A stretch of DNA of 41,472 nucleotides from Virgibacillus alimentarius (GCF_000709085.1 NZ_JFBD01000046.1:1-41472); one strand, 5' to 3'. Shown: positions 33,628 through 41,472, numbered from the stretch's first letter. Program-made: numbers and translations. Notes: generated from the letters alone by a model not told the origin.

Positions 33628-34263
33628 TTGCCAAAGCACACTTTTTATAATTTACCAGAGGAAAAAAAAGATACATTAATCGATGCAGCTAAAAAGGAAT
33701 TTTCTAGAGTCCCCTTATTTGAAGCTTCTATATCTAATATCGTTAAAGTTGCAAAAATACCCAGAGGTAGCTTTTATCAATATTTTGAGGGCAAGGAGGA
33801 TGTCTTTTTTTATCTGTTAGAGAAGCGGACAGAAGATATGAATAAAAAATTTATTGCCATTTTAAGGCAAAATAAAGGGGATCTGTTTAAAGCATTTCTA
33901 GAAGTATTTAAACATTTGCTATACGACTTTAAAAACCCCGAAAATCGTAATTTTTTTAAGCACACTTTTTTAAATATGAATCATGAAATAGAAATCATCT
34001 TTTATAAAATGTTTCATGAAAATAAACGAGAAGATGATTTGACTAGTATCAATGCTATTTTAGACAAGGAAAAGCTTAACATTGAAAATGAATGTGAATT
34101 ACCGCACGTAATGCAAATTTTAAAAATCGTTACGGTTCAAAATCTCATTCAAAACTTTGCAAAGGAGATTTCGTTTGAAAAGGCGATTGAGAAATATGAG
34201 TTAGAAATTAATTTGCTTAAAAATGGTCTTTATAAAGATAAATCATCTTATTTTATAGAATAA
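33628..34263 (+). CDS. TetR-family transcriptional regulator
   Basis: 211 residues from TTG 33628, five bases after GGAG; the frame is open from GTG 33598, but that lies in the operator, and a start reading MPKHTFYNLPEEKKDTLIDA is the usual beginning of this TetR subgroup (YfiR-like). The helix-turn-helix is ASISNIVKVAKIPRGSFYQYFEGKEDVF. The C-terminal ligand domain is Lys/Asn/Phe-rich and unassigned. It heads a probable operon with the Spx paralogue (20 bases later) and the acetyltransferase. Two identical-core palindromes flank its promoter, so autorepression is likely. Confidence 0.92.
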   Translation: MPKHTFYNLPEEKKDTLIDAAKKEFSRVPLFEASISNIVKVAKIPRGSFYQYFEGKEDVFFYLLEKRTEDMNKKFIAILRQNKGDLFKAFLEVFKHLLYDFKNPENRNFFKHTFLNMNHEIEIIFYKMFHENKREDDLTSINAILDKEKLNIENECELPHVMQILKIVTVQNLIQNFAKEISFEKAIEKYELEINLLKNGLYKDKSSYFIE

Positions 34264-34283
34264 GCATTATAGGAGTGTTTGAC

Positions 34284-34685
34284 ATGACAACAACCATTTA
34301 CACAGGAACTTGTACTTCATCCAGAAAAGCTAAATCATGGCTAACACAGCATAATATTCCTTTTGTCGAAAAAAACATAGATAAAAATCCATTAACGCTT
34401 GAGGAAATTAAGCATATTCTCTATATGACTGAAATGGGAACAGATGAAATTATATCCACAAGATCAATGGTTTTCCAAGACCTTCAGATAGATCTAGATA
34501 CTATTTCTCTAAAGCAGTTAATGGAACTTATTTCTGCAAATCCCAAAATGTTGCGACGCCCGATTATTATGGACGAAAAAAGACTCCAAGTTGGTTTTCA
34601 AGAGGATAGCATCCGCCGATTTCTTCCAAGGAAAACCCGTAAACAATTATTAAATACTGCGGTCACTCCTGGAGCAGCTATTTGA
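34284..34685 (+). CDS. Spx/MgsR-family paralogue with CxxS motif
   Basis: 133 residues from ATG 34284, eight bases after AGGAG (an in-frame GTG at 34275 is poorer). It matches Spx along its length: thioredoxin-like start, EEIKHILYMTEMGTDEIIST, and LLRRPIIMDEKRLQVGF-like LRRPIIMDEKRLQVGFQED with FLPRK near the end. Spx proteins bind the alpha subunit C-terminal domain of RNA polymerase to switch on disulfide-stress genes. Here the redox switch reads Cys10-Thr-Ser-Ser13 instead of CxxC, so it cannot form the internal disulfide. It may be permanently in one state or regulated by amount, for which the TetR repressor is a fit. Confidence 0.9.
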   Translation: MTTTIYTGTCTSSRKAKSWLTQHNIPFVEKNIDKNPLTLEEIKHILYMTEMGTDEIISTRSMVFQDLQIDLDTISLKQLMELISANPKMLRRPIIMDEKRLQVGFQEDSIRRFLPRKTRKQLLNTAVTPGAAI

Positions 34686-34727
34686 TAAAATAAATATTGT
34701 AATATTGAGTAGAGGAGGAAGTGCGTA

Positions 34728-35894
34728 GTGCAGCAAATAAGACAGCTAACGAAAGCGGATTACGGAGATATTTTTGCCTTATCCCAATTTGCCTTTCAAT
34801 ATGAATTATCAGAAGCGGCTTTAGCTAAAAAAGAAGAAGAGGCAAATCGTCATGCGATATGGGGTTGGATGGTTGATGAACAGCTTGCTGCCAAAATGCA
34901 TATCGTCCCACTGTCCTGTTATATTCATGAGAGAGAATTCGCAATGGGTGGCATTAGTTCTGTAGCTACATGGCCGGAACACCGAAGAAAAGGATTAGTT
35001 AAAGATCTTCTTTATCATGGACTTGAACAGATGAAAAAGAATGGACAAACATTATCCTTCCTGCATCCATTTTCCGTTCCTTTCTATCGTAAGTTTGGGT
35101 GGGAACTTACCTTTACTGAAAAGCATTATTCCATTCCTATAGAAAAATTAAGAGGGAGTTGGAATCCAGCGGGATATGTAAGGCGAATACATAGAGATAT
35201 TCCTCTCCTACATAAAATCTATAGCTCGTATGCTAAAAAATTTAGTGGAACTTTAATTCGGGATGAAAAATGGTGGGAACAGCGTGTATTAAAAGATGAC
35301 CAACATATTGCGGTAGCGTATAATGAAAAAAATCATGCGGAAGGTTATGTTATTTATCGTGTGAAAAATAATACATTCAGTGTATCGGAAATTGCTTACA
35401 CATCAATAAATGGTTGGAAGTTGTTGCTACAGTTCATCACTAATCATGATTCGATGGTTGAGAAGATTGATATGGTTGCACCTGAAAGTGATCATTTATC
35501 TCTTTTGGTAGATGAACCGAGGTTTGAACAGAGGATAATACCTTATTTTATGGCGCGAATTGTTGATGTATTAACTTTTTTAAAAAAATACCCATTTGAA
35601 AATAAATTAAGTGACGATAACTTGGTTTTACATGTTGAAGATTCGTTTTTTCAGCAGAACAGTGGCACATATCAGTTGGATAGAGAGGGAAACATCGAAC
35701 GTATTCATGTGAATCAGACAGATGCCAAAGTCGGGGTTCATTGTACCATCCAGATGCTTACTTCGATGTTTCTCGGTTATAAGCGGCCATTCGAACTTTA
35801 TCAGGTTGGATTAGTAAAAGGAGACGAACGCTCAGTCTCGGAGCTTGAGCAAATGATTCCAAACCAGCAACCTTTTTTTGCGGATTTCTTTTAA
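34728..35894 (+). CDS. Eis-like GNAT N-acetyltransferase
   Basis: 388 residues starting at GTG 34728 behind AGAGGAGG. The N-terminal half is a GNAT fold, with acetyl-CoA motif ISSVATWPEHRRKGLVKDLL (V-x-x-x-R/Q-x-x-G) and HPFSVPFYRKFGWEL; a second degenerate GNAT domain and a C-terminal sterol-carrier-like domain (about 290-388) complete the Eis layout. Eis relatives acetylate multiple amines of aminoglycosides and other substrates; the natural substrate here is unknown. It follows the Spx paralogue by 42 bases and probably shares its promoter. Identification of the family is good; the drug-acetylating activity is not shown. Confidence 0.85.
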   Translation: MQQIRQLTKADYGDIFALSQFAFQYELSEAALAKKEEEANRHAIWGWMVDEQLAAKMHIVPLSCYIHEREFAMGGISSVATWPEHRRKGLVKDLLYHGLEQMKKNGQTLSFLHPFSVPFYRKFGWELTFTEKHYSIPIEKLRGSWNPAGYVRRIHRDIPLLHKIYSSYAKKFSGTLIRDEKWWEQRVLKDDQHIAVAYNEKNHAEGYVIYRVKNNTFSVSEIAYTSINGWKLLLQFITNHDSMVEKIDMVAPESDHLSLLVDEPRFEQRIIPYFMARIVDVLTFLKKYPFENKLSDDNLVLHVEDSFFQQNSGTYQLDREGNIERIHVNQTDAKVGVHCTIQMLTSMFLGYKRPFELYQVGLVKGDERSVSELEQMIPNQQPFFADFF

Positions 35895-35902
35895 CTATAT
35901 TC

Positions 35903-35933
35903 AGTCATAAACCCTCAACTTGTCCCATAAAAT
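35903..35933 (+). promoter_or_regulatory. Possible sporulation (sigma-E/G-like) promoter of cwlD
   Basis: GTCATA at 35903-35908 and CATAAAAT at 35926-35933, 17 bases apart, resemble a mother-cell or forespore promoter; cwlD is expressed under sigma-E and sigma-G in B. subtilis. The match is loose. Confidence 0.3.
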
Positions 35934-35969
35934 TAGATAAATAATATGAAAGAACGAGGGGCGACTAGC

Positions 35970-36707
35970 ATGGGACGTATGAATAAAACAGGAAAAGTTG
36001 CTATTTGGATTACAGGCTTTCTTCTTTTAGCTTTTCTCATTCAGTTTCCAATTCAAAAAAGTGAAACAACATGGGAATCCTGGTCACTTCCGCTTTCCGG
36101 AAAAACGATTGTACTTGATCCTGGGCATGGTGGCCCTGATGGTGGAGCAGTGGGGAAAGATGATACAACTGAAAAAGAAATTGCCTTAGATGTAGCTAAA
36201 AAGCTGCAAAGTTATTTACAACAGTCCGGTGCTCTCGTTTATTTGACGAGAGAAGAGGACAAAGATCTAGCAGCTAAAGATACAAAAGGGCTGGCTAATC
36301 GAAAGTCGGAGGATATACGCAATCGATTGAAATTTATCCATGATAAAAAGGCTGATTTCTTTGTGTCCATTCATTTAAATGCTCTTTCCGCCACTCAATG
36401 GCATGGAGCACAATCATTTTATTATCCGAAAATGGAAGAAAGTGGGCACCTGGCAAATATGATTCAATCGGAAATCATCCGTAACCTGGAAAACACGGAT
36501 CGGGAAGCATTGTCGATTAATGGGGTGTATCTTTTAAAACATGCTAAAGTTCCTGGGGCGTTAGTTGAAATTGGATTTTTATCAAATGAACAGGAGCTTG
36601 AATTACTGAAACAAGAAGATTATCAGCGCAAGTTGGCAGGTAGTATTTATAAAGGTATTTTACACTACGAAACCAAGGAACCGGAAGAAGATAGCAAAGC
36701 CAATTAG
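35970..36707 (+). CDS. cwlD: Germination-specific N-acetylmuramoyl-L-alanine amidase
   Basis: CwlD removes peptides from muramic acid in the spore cortex so that PdaA can form muramic delta-lactam, which cortex-lytic enzymes need. 245 residues from ATG 35970 (GAGGGG eight bases upstream); an in-frame ATG at 35946 lacks a site. A membrane anchor/signal (KVAIWITGFLLLAFLIQFPI, about 9-28) precedes the Amidase_3 domain with zinc ligands and catalytic Glu in VLDPGHGGPDGGAVG, STEKEIALD-like TEKEIALDVA, SIHLNA and ALVEIGFLSN. Its place before salA matches Bacillus. Intact. Confidence 0.94.
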   Translation: MGRMNKTGKVAIWITGFLLLAFLIQFPIQKSETTWESWSLPLSGKTIVLDPGHGGPDGGAVGKDDTTEKEIALDVAKKLQSYLQQSGALVYLTREEDKDLAAKDTKGLANRKSEDIRNRLKFIHDKKADFFVSIHLNALSATQWHGAQSFYYPKMEESGHLANMIQSEIIRNLENTDREALSINGVYLLKHAKVPGALVEIGFLSNEQELELLKQEDYQRKLAGSIYKGILHYETKEPEEDSKAN

Positions 36708-36719
36708 ATCATCTTTCCT

Positions 36720-36761
36720 ATAATTCAAATCACTTAGTTTTTGTTTGAATTATGTTATACT
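36720..36761 (+). promoter_or_regulatory. Inverted repeat and -10 element before salA
   Basis: ATAATTCAAA (36720-36729) and TTTGAATTAT (36744-36753) form a perfect 10-bp inverted repeat, followed by TATACT (36756-36761) as a possible -10. There is no T-run, so it is more likely an operator than a terminator. Confidence 0.4.
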
Positions 36762-36814
36762 AGCAGTGGACGGAATTTGAGGATTGTGAAGCTAGAAAAG
36801 GAAGGTGACGCATT

Positions 36815-37873
36815 GTGTTAACAAAAGAGGAAATTGTACAACTCCTTAACCCAATTAAGGATCCGTTTTTACATATAACGATGGAAGAAACCGATGGTAT
36901 TAAAGAGATTACGATTAAAGAAGATAAGCAGCATGTTAGTTTGAAACTTGCCATCGGTAAACCGAATACCGCTGAGCAGATGCAATTACAGCAAGAGATT
37001 GTTGGAATTTTAAAGAAAAATGGGGCCAAAACTGTTGGCTTGCGTTTTGAACAATTACCAGATGAAATCATTCAAAAGTTCCAGCCTGCTGCAGATGCTG
37101 CAAAGGAAACATCATTACTGGGTGGAGGATCCCATCCTCATTTTATCGCTGTTTCCAGTGGTAAAGGTGGGGTTGGTAAATCGACAGTAACTGTAAACTT
37201 AGCTATGTCTTTAATGCGACTTGGAAAAAAAGTTGGTATTATTGATGCGGATATTTATGGGTTTAGTATTCCAGATATGATGGGTGTTGAAAAACGCCCT
37301 ACTGTACGAGGAGAAAAGATCATTCCAGTGGAACGCTTTGGCGTCAAAGTGATTTCAATGGGCTTTTTCGTAGAGGATAATTCACCAATTATTTGGCGTG
37401 GACCAATGCTTGGTAAAATGCTAAATAGCTTCTTTAAAGAAGTGGAGTGGGGCGAATTAGACTATCTACTATTGGACTTGCCTCCAGGTACTGGAGATAT
37501 TGCCATGGATGTTCATGAGCTATTGCCTACATGTAAAGAAGTTATTGTTACTACACCACACCCAACAGCAGCCTTTGTAGCGGCACGTGCCGGACAAATG
37601 GCATTAAAAACGGATCACGATATTTTAGGTGTCATCGAAAATATGGCTTATTTTGAGAGTCAAAAAACGGGAGAAAAAGAATATGTTTTTGGCCGAGGTG
37701 GAGGTGAAAAGTTAGCGGAAGTTCTTAAAACGAAAGTACTTGGACACTTGCCTTTGCAACAGCCATATGAAGATGAGGATGTTTTTGCCCCATCCATTTA
37801 CCAGGAGGATCATCCGATCGGGAAAGAGTACCATAAAATAGCTGCAAAAGTGATAGCAAAAGTAGAAGAATAA
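36815..37873 (+). CDS. salA: Mrp/ApbC-type P-loop ATPase SalA
   Basis: 352 residues from GTG 36815 behind GGAAGGTGA. An N-terminal DUF59/FeS-assembly domain (about 1-80) precedes the P-loop ATPase with the deviant Walker A SSGKGGVGKSTVTVNLA, IIDADIYGFSIPDMMG and LLDLPPGTGDIAMD. In B. subtilis SalA (YbaL) represses scoC and so favours exoprotease expression; bacterial Mrp relatives carry iron-sulfur clusters, but the CxxC pair near the C-terminus is not present here, in line with a regulatory rather than cluster-carrier role. The order cwlD-salA-gerD is conserved in Bacillus. Confidence 0.93.
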   Translation: MLTKEEIVQLLNPIKDPFLHITMEETDGIKEITIKEDKQHVSLKLAIGKPNTAEQMQLQQEIVGILKKNGAKTVGLRFEQLPDEIIQKFQPAADAAKETSLLGGGSHPHFIAVSSGKGGVGKSTVTVNLAMSLMRLGKKVGIIDADIYGFSIPDMMGVEKRPTVRGEKIIPVERFGVKVISMGFFVEDNSPIIWRGPMLGKMLNSFFKEVEWGELDYLLLDLPPGTGDIAMDVHELLPTCKEVIVTTPHPTAAFVAARAGQMALKTDHDILGVIENMAYFESQKTGEKEYVFGRGGGEKLAEVLKTKVLGHLPLQQPYEDEDVFAPSIYQEDHPIGKEYHKIAAKVIAKVEE

Positions 37874-37881
37874 AGAAGAGA

Positions 37882-37909
37882 AAAGAGGTGCTTGTAGTCA
37901 CCTCTTTTG
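37882..37909. terminator. Bidirectional terminator between salA and gerD
   Basis: AAAGAGGTG (37882-37890) and CACCTCTTT (37899-37907) form a 9-bp stem with T on the plus strand and T on the minus strand after it (complement of GAAGAGAAAA). It serves the convergent salA and gerD. Confidence 0.85.
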
Positions 37910-37954
37910 TACGTTTATAGGGAAGAAAGCGTGGTCGTCTAACCTTCTGTATTA

Positions 37955-38575
37955 TTAGGACTGTCCCCCACCTTGCTGTTGTGATTGGCCACCACCACCT
38001 TCATTTTTTCCTTCTTGTCCTTGCTTTTCCTTCTTTCCTTGTTCTTCAGCAGCCTTTAGTAATGTTTCCTTCATTTTTGCTTGGAATGAAGGAGTTTCTA
38101 ATGTTTGTTGGATTGTTTCTTCTAAATGAGAACGAAATTGTTGACTTTTCATCACTTTTAGCATTTGATCTGTTATCTCGGGATTTTGTAACAATTCGAG
38201 CATTTGTTTTTGATAATCAGAATCATTCATTAACTTTTTGATTAGCTTTTTTTGTTCTTCAGCCATCGATTTAGAGAAGGTCTCAACAAAAGCTGGATCT
38301 TTAAAAAGATTAGTCCACATCTCTTTTCCCTTTTTCGATGCGAGTGCATCGTTTAAAGACTTTTTAACGGTATCAGACTCGATAATCAATTGTTTTTTCA
38401 TTTTCTCATCTTCCATAATTTCCGAAAGTGCCTTTTTCCCGTCATCCGTTTGTAGTATATCAACAACCATTTTTTTCGTTGTATCATATTCTGCATCTTT
38501 TGTTTTTTCCCCATTACATGCACTAATTAATAGGATGGAGAAACTTAATATAGAAATGAAAATAATCCGGAGCAA
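37955..38575 (-). CDS. gerD: Spore germination lipoprotein GerD
   Basis: 206 residues from TTG 38575, chosen because AAGGAGGAG lies seven bases before it; the frame extends to 38617 without a site. The signal peptide RIIFISILSFSILLISAC ends in a lipobox with Cys20. The mature part is helical and charged (KKMVVDILQTDDGKKALSEI, DSDYQKQMLELLQNPEITDQ), followed by a Gly/Gln-rich tail GGGGQSQQQGGGQS, both typical of GerD. It clusters nutrient receptors in the spore inner membrane for rapid germination. In B. subtilis it is made in the forespore under sigma-G. Confidence 0.94.
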   Translation of the reverse strand: MLRIIFISILSFSILLISACNGEKTKDAEYDTTKKMVVDILQTDDGKKALSEIMEDEKMKKQLIIESDTVKKSLNDALASKKGKEMWTNLFKDPAFVETFSKSMAEEQKKLIKKLMNDSDYQKQMLELLQNPEITDQMLKVMKSQQFRSHLEETIQQTLETPSFQAKMKETLLKAAEEQGKKEKQGQEGKNEGGGGQSQQQGGGQS

Positions 38576-38732
38576 TTGGGACTCCTCCTTCCTCATACAT
38601 ATAATATGAGTGCTCAAATAAAAAAATATTCACGTCATAAAGGAAAATAGTCATTGTTCGTGATAAAATACAAGGAAACAGCGTATTTCATTCTAAATTA
38701 TCTGTAGTTATATAGAAGTAGGAGGATTCAAA

Positions 38733-39413
38733 TTGAATAGTCGTAAATTGGTTGGAATGTTTTTTAAAACATTAACGATAGGCGGATTGGCTGGTCTTAT
38801 TATTAGCTTTTTTGTTAAGGCTGGAGAATATGCAAAGGTGTTAAGTCCTTTTGATGCCTTGGAATTCCTGGGTCTGCTTGTATTCTTTGTTGGCCTTGGA
38901 TTGGTGTTTGCGGTTGTCAGTCAGACAGGATTTTTTGCATATCTGTTTATTAACCGATTAGGTCTTAGTGTTTTTCGTTCGTTTTGGCCTACGGTGCAAA
39001 TATTACTTATTGCATTTGTTGTATTTGATTTAGTTTATTTTCCGTATCAGGCAGCAGAAGGAGAAATTCCATTATATTTATTTATCCTTATGTCAGCTGC
39101 CATCCTTGTATATGGATGGATCATCGCTAAAATAAAAGCGAAGGAAACCAATCAACGCGCATTTATACCTGCTTTATTCTTAATGGTAGTCATGACGACG
39201 ATTGAATGGGTTCCTGGATTGCGAACAAGCGGTACGGATTATGCGTGGCTCATGATTATTCCACTGCTGGCATGCAATACGTATCAGTTATTAATATTAC
39301 ACCGATTGACAAGAGTAGATTCAGAAAAACAATCTGCTAATAAAGGGAAAGGTTCCCCGGCCAATAAAAGAAACGCTGCGCAGCATAAAAAAATAAAACC
39401 GAGTAAAATATAA
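38733..39413 (+). CDS. kbaA: KinB signalling pathway activator
   Basis: 226 residues from TTG 38733, seven bases after AGGAGG. It has six hydrophobic helices (about 12-28, 43-65, 86-105, 113-131, 143-160, 168-185) and a basic, Lys/Asn/Gln-rich cytoplasmic tail. In B. subtilis KbaA is required for KinB activity in the phosphorelay that starts sporulation; the motif ITSFF/ISFFVKAGEYAK and WPTVQ resemble the family. Divergent from gerD with a 157-base gap; downstream a bidirectional terminator separates it from pdaB. Confidence 0.92.
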   Translation: MNSRKLVGMFFKTLTIGGLAGLIISFFVKAGEYAKVLSPFDALEFLGLLVFFVGLGLVFAVVSQTGFFAYLFINRLGLSVFRSFWPTVQILLIAFVVFDLVYFPYQAAEGEIPLYLFILMSAAILVYGWIIAKIKAKETNQRAFIPALFLMVVMTTIEWVPGLRTSGTDYAWLMIIPLLACNTYQLLILHRLTRVDSEKQSANKGKGSPANKRNAAQHKKIKPSKI

Positions 39414-39417
39414 CAGT

Positions 39418-39452
39418 AAAACCCCTGGTATGATTCATTATCAGGGGTTTTG
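39418..39452. terminator. Bidirectional terminator between kbaA and pdaB
   Basis: AAAACCCCTG (39418-39427) and CAGGGGTTTT (39442-39451) form a perfect 10-bp stem with a 14-base loop; runs of A and T on the two sides allow use in both directions. Confidence 0.88.
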
Positions 39453-39461
39453 AGTTATTTA

Positions 39462-40220
39462 TTATTCAACTAATTTTGCTTTAGCGTTTGCTTGATTAAT
39501 CAACTCAGACATGGACACCAAATGGAATCCCTTATTTTTCAAACCAGGTAATATTGTTTTTAAGGCTTCTGCTGTTTGTTTTGCAGAGTCAGACGCATGC
39601 ATTAATATAATATCTCCATTTGTAGTTTCTTTCATGACATGATCTATAATTTTTTGTGTACCTGGGTTTTGCCAGTCATCAGGATTTACGTTCCAATGAA
39701 TGACTTGAAAACCCATATCCTCTGCAAGTTCTATGATTTCTTTGTTAAAATGCCCGCTAGGTGTCCGAAGAAGCTTTGTATCTTCGTACCCCAACTTATC
39801 AAATATTTCTTGTGCTTTAACTAAGTCTTTACGAACCTCCTCAATTTCCTGGTCGAGATAGCTTTTATAACGGTACCCCATCATACCAAGTTCATGCTTG
39901 TCCTCGATTATTTTTTCAAGAATTTCCGGGTGGCGTTCAGCCCATTCACCGCTAACAAAAAAAGTAGCTTGTATTTCGTGCTTTTTTAACTGTTTTAATA
40001 TGTCGTGTACCTTTTCCTCCCCCCAGCTAATGTTGAAAGTTAAACCAATATTTGTCTCATCTGCATTCCCTTTTGCAAATGCACTTGGTTTCTCATTTGA
40101 GAAAACAGAAAAGGTGCCATTTTGCTCGAACCAGACAAACAAAGCTGTAAATAAAGCCAATATTCCTATGATTAGCCAACGTTTCCATTTGTTAAATTGT
40201 ATTGCATAAAAGTATTGCAT
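39462..40220 (-). CDS. pdaB: Sporulation polysaccharide deacetylase family protein PdaB
   Basis: 252 residues from ATG 40220 behind AAGGAGAGG. An N-terminal anchor (RWLIIGILALFTALFVWFEQ, about 15-34) precedes the NodB-like domain: GLTFNISWGEEKVHDILKQL, ATFFVSGEWAERHPEIL, HELGMMGYRYKSYLDQEIEE, RTPSGHFNKEIIELAEDMGF and LMHASDSAKQT. PdaB is needed to keep B. subtilis spores stable after release, perhaps acting on cortex glycan. The residue expected to be the catalytic-base Asp in the first motif (TFD) is Asn here, and the classic HxxxH is absent as in other PdaB. Position beside kbaA and the rrn operon is conserved. Confidence 0.92.
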   Translation of the reverse strand: MQYFYAIQFNKWKRWLIIGILALFTALFVWFEQNGTFSVFSNEKPSAFAKGNADETNIGLTFNISWGEEKVHDILKQLKKHEIQATFFVSGEWAERHPEILEKIIEDKHELGMMGYRYKSYLDQEIEEVRKDLVKAQEIFDKLGYEDTKLLRTPSGHFNKEIIELAEDMGFQVIHWNVNPDDWQNPGTQKIIDHVMKETTNGDIILMHASDSAKQTAEALKTILPGLKNKGFHLVSMSELINQANAKAKLVE

Positions 40221-40569
40221 AGATAATACCTCTCCTTCCTAAACTGATGTGTGTATGTACTTTCGAATGAAATTTAGAAACGATTTACTAAAGTCTATGA
40301 AAATAAAAGCATAATATGTCCAAGCTATAATATAAAATGAAAAAATATAAGTTAAAGATGGATGAAAATGGGTTTATTTTGGAATAGTAATTTTAAACGG
40401 TATCTTTTAGGGGTAAGAAGTAAGTGAAGAAAAAGTGACATAATAAAGATTAACCGACAAAATTTGCGAAAGGCCACGAATGAATGTAAGGCAATCGTTT
40501 TAGAGATTGTTTGATGCAGTATCGAAAAGAGAGTCAGTGAACAGTAATGAAGGGCTTGAGGTGATAGGA
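40221..40569. other. Intergenic region between pdaB and the small conserved gene
   Basis: About 350 AT-rich bases carry the divergent promoters. On the pdaB side ACATACACA resembles a sporulation -10 but no confident -35 is seen. A frame open from 40507 into the next gene is not preceded by a ribosome binding site. Nothing else stands out. Confidence 0.4.
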
Positions 40570-40797
40570 ATGTTGGGTTTATTAATTAATGATATAGAAC
40601 AAAAAGAAATGGAGTATATGCTTAAACGTGAATTAGAAGAGCTGCTGATGGATATGGATGATCAACGAATCGATCATGTGGTAAGACGAGCGATGAGGGA
40701 GAGGTATCAAATCGTATTTCAATTATTTCGCCGCGTTGCTAGTGAACAAGAAACAATGAAATATATGCTTAAAAGAAGCAAAGCGAATGATGAATAG
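40570..40797 (+). CDS. Small conserved Bacillaceae protein of unknown function
   Basis: 75 residues from ATG 40570; GAGGTG at 40558-40563 is six bases upstream, while the longer open frame to 40507 has no site. The sequence MLGLLINDIEQKEMEYMLKR and RRAMRERYQIVFQLFRRVAS is entirely helical, with acidic and basic faces. Similar small proteins occur near the same locus in Bacillaceae, to my recollection, but I cannot name one or give a role. Confidence 0.7.
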   Translation: MLGLLINDIEQKEMEYMLKRELEELLMDMDDQRIDHVVRRAMRERYQIVFQLFRRVASEQETMKYMLKRSKANDE

Positions 40798-41028
40798 GAT
40801 CTTGATGTCTATATCCAAGGTGTAGTCACTATTTCTTTATTAAAGGATTGTATAACAATACAAAACATAATTTTATTATTAGGTGTAATAGGAAAAAAAG
40901 AATATGCTACTTTTTTCGATTTTCCTATTGCACTTATTATTTTTATATGCTATATTATTTTTTGTCGAAAGAAACGCAAGGGATATTTCATAGCAAAACA
41001 ACGAAAAAATATTTTTTATAGTTTCTAG

Positions 41029-41057
41029 TTGACAACTAATTGCGAACATGGTATATT
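41029..41057 (+). promoter_or_regulatory. Ribosomal RNA operon promoter
   Basis: TTGACA (41029-41034) and TATATT (41052-41057), spaced 17, preceded by an A/T-rich stretch (40998-41028) able to act as an UP element. The leader (about 41064-41261) contains GATCTTTGAAAACTGAACA, a boxA-like antitermination element common in Bacillus rrn leaders. The gap 40798-41028 carries no gene. Confidence 0.85.
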
Positions 41058-41261
41058 AAATCTTGTCGCAAAAAGACAAAAGGAAACATTGATCTTTGAA
41101 AACTGAACAAAACAACCAGTATGTCAAGAGTATAGATGATAGCTTGTGGTTGTGGATGCAGATCAACTGATCTAAATTCATGAATACAATCTGATTATCT
41201 ACATGCAAGAAATAAAGCTAAGACATTTGTAGAATTGATTGGTGTCAATTTTACACAAACT

Positions 41262-41472
41262 TTTATGGAGAGTTTGATCTTGGCTCAGGACGAACGCTGG
41301 CGGCGTGCCTAATACATGCAAGTCGAGCGCGGGAAGCAAATCGATCCCCTTCGGGGGTGACGTTTGTGGAACGAGCGGCGGACGGGTGAGTAACACGTGG
41401 GCAACCTGCCTGTAAGATTGGGATAACTCGCGGAAACGTGAGCTAATACCGAATGACACTTTTCATCGCCTG
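41262..41472 (+). rRNA. rrs: 16S ribosomal RNA, 5' part
   Basis: The first about 211 bases of 16S rRNA, from the usual mature end TTTATGGAGAGTTTGATC through GACGAACGCTGGCGGCGTGC, the V1 loop (AAGCAAATCGATCCCCTTCG) and GAGTAACACGTGGGCAACC to the window end. V1/V2 sequence resembles Virgibacillus and Oceanobacillus. Position 41280 is T where most Bacteria have C (or A) in GATCMTGGCTCAG. The gene continues beyond the window. Confidence 0.97.

Overview
The window comes from a low-GC, endospore-forming member of the Bacillaceae. The closest look is to the Virgibacillus/Oceanobacillus/Lentibacillus group, judged from the first 211 bases of 16S rRNA and the overall gene style. The two flanks carry the classic Bacillus ribosomal-protein and sporulation neighbourhood. 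The left flank runs rpoA (3' part), rplQ, ecfA1, ecfA2, ecfT, truA, rplM, rpsI. The right flank runs cwlD, salA (mrp), gerD, kbaA, pdaB and the start of an rRNA operon. The presence of cwlD, gerD, kbaA and pdaB shows a KinB-type sporulation and germination programme.

Between rpsI and cwlD the conserved order is interrupted by about 30 kb. Positions 5582-30822 form a discrete, AT-rich integrated island of about 25 kb. A 14-bp sequence that includes the rpsI stop codon recurs exactly at 30809-30822. Joining the two copies would put a strong intrinsic terminator about 15 bases after the rpsI stop, which is the expected uninterrupted state. At the left end lie two tandem tyrosine integrases and an excisionase-like protein. 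An 11-bp core of the repeat lies between the two integrases, suggesting two elements stacked at one site.

The island cargo is mostly defence-like: a MarR regulator of AdcR type with two matching operators; a YaaC-family protein and an unrecognised helical protein; a small serine recombinase; a complete type I restriction-modification operon (hsdM-hsdS-hsdR); an unusual single protein joining the DNA-binding parts of an IS3 transposase to a beta-class adenine DNA methyltransferase; a GC-richer stretch full of inverted repeats that may encode a structured RNA; RNase HI; several small unknown genes separated by imperfect terminator/leader repeats; a frameshifted IS256-family element; and, beside the right attachment site, a Panacea-domain antitoxin overlapping a 605-residue membrane protein. 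The last pair and the transposase-methyltransferase fusion are the best candidates for undescribed systems.

From 30873 to about 33120 the DNA is a graveyard of decayed insertion sequences (IS1182-like, probably IS21-like, perhaps IS3-like) around an intact TetR regulator and a frameshifted small membrane protein. From 33147 to 35894 there is a small coiled-coil protein, then a probable stress operon: a TetR regulator with two matching palindromic operators, an Spx paralogue lacking the second redox cysteine, and an Eis-like acetyltransferase. No tRNA gene and no CRISPR array were seen.
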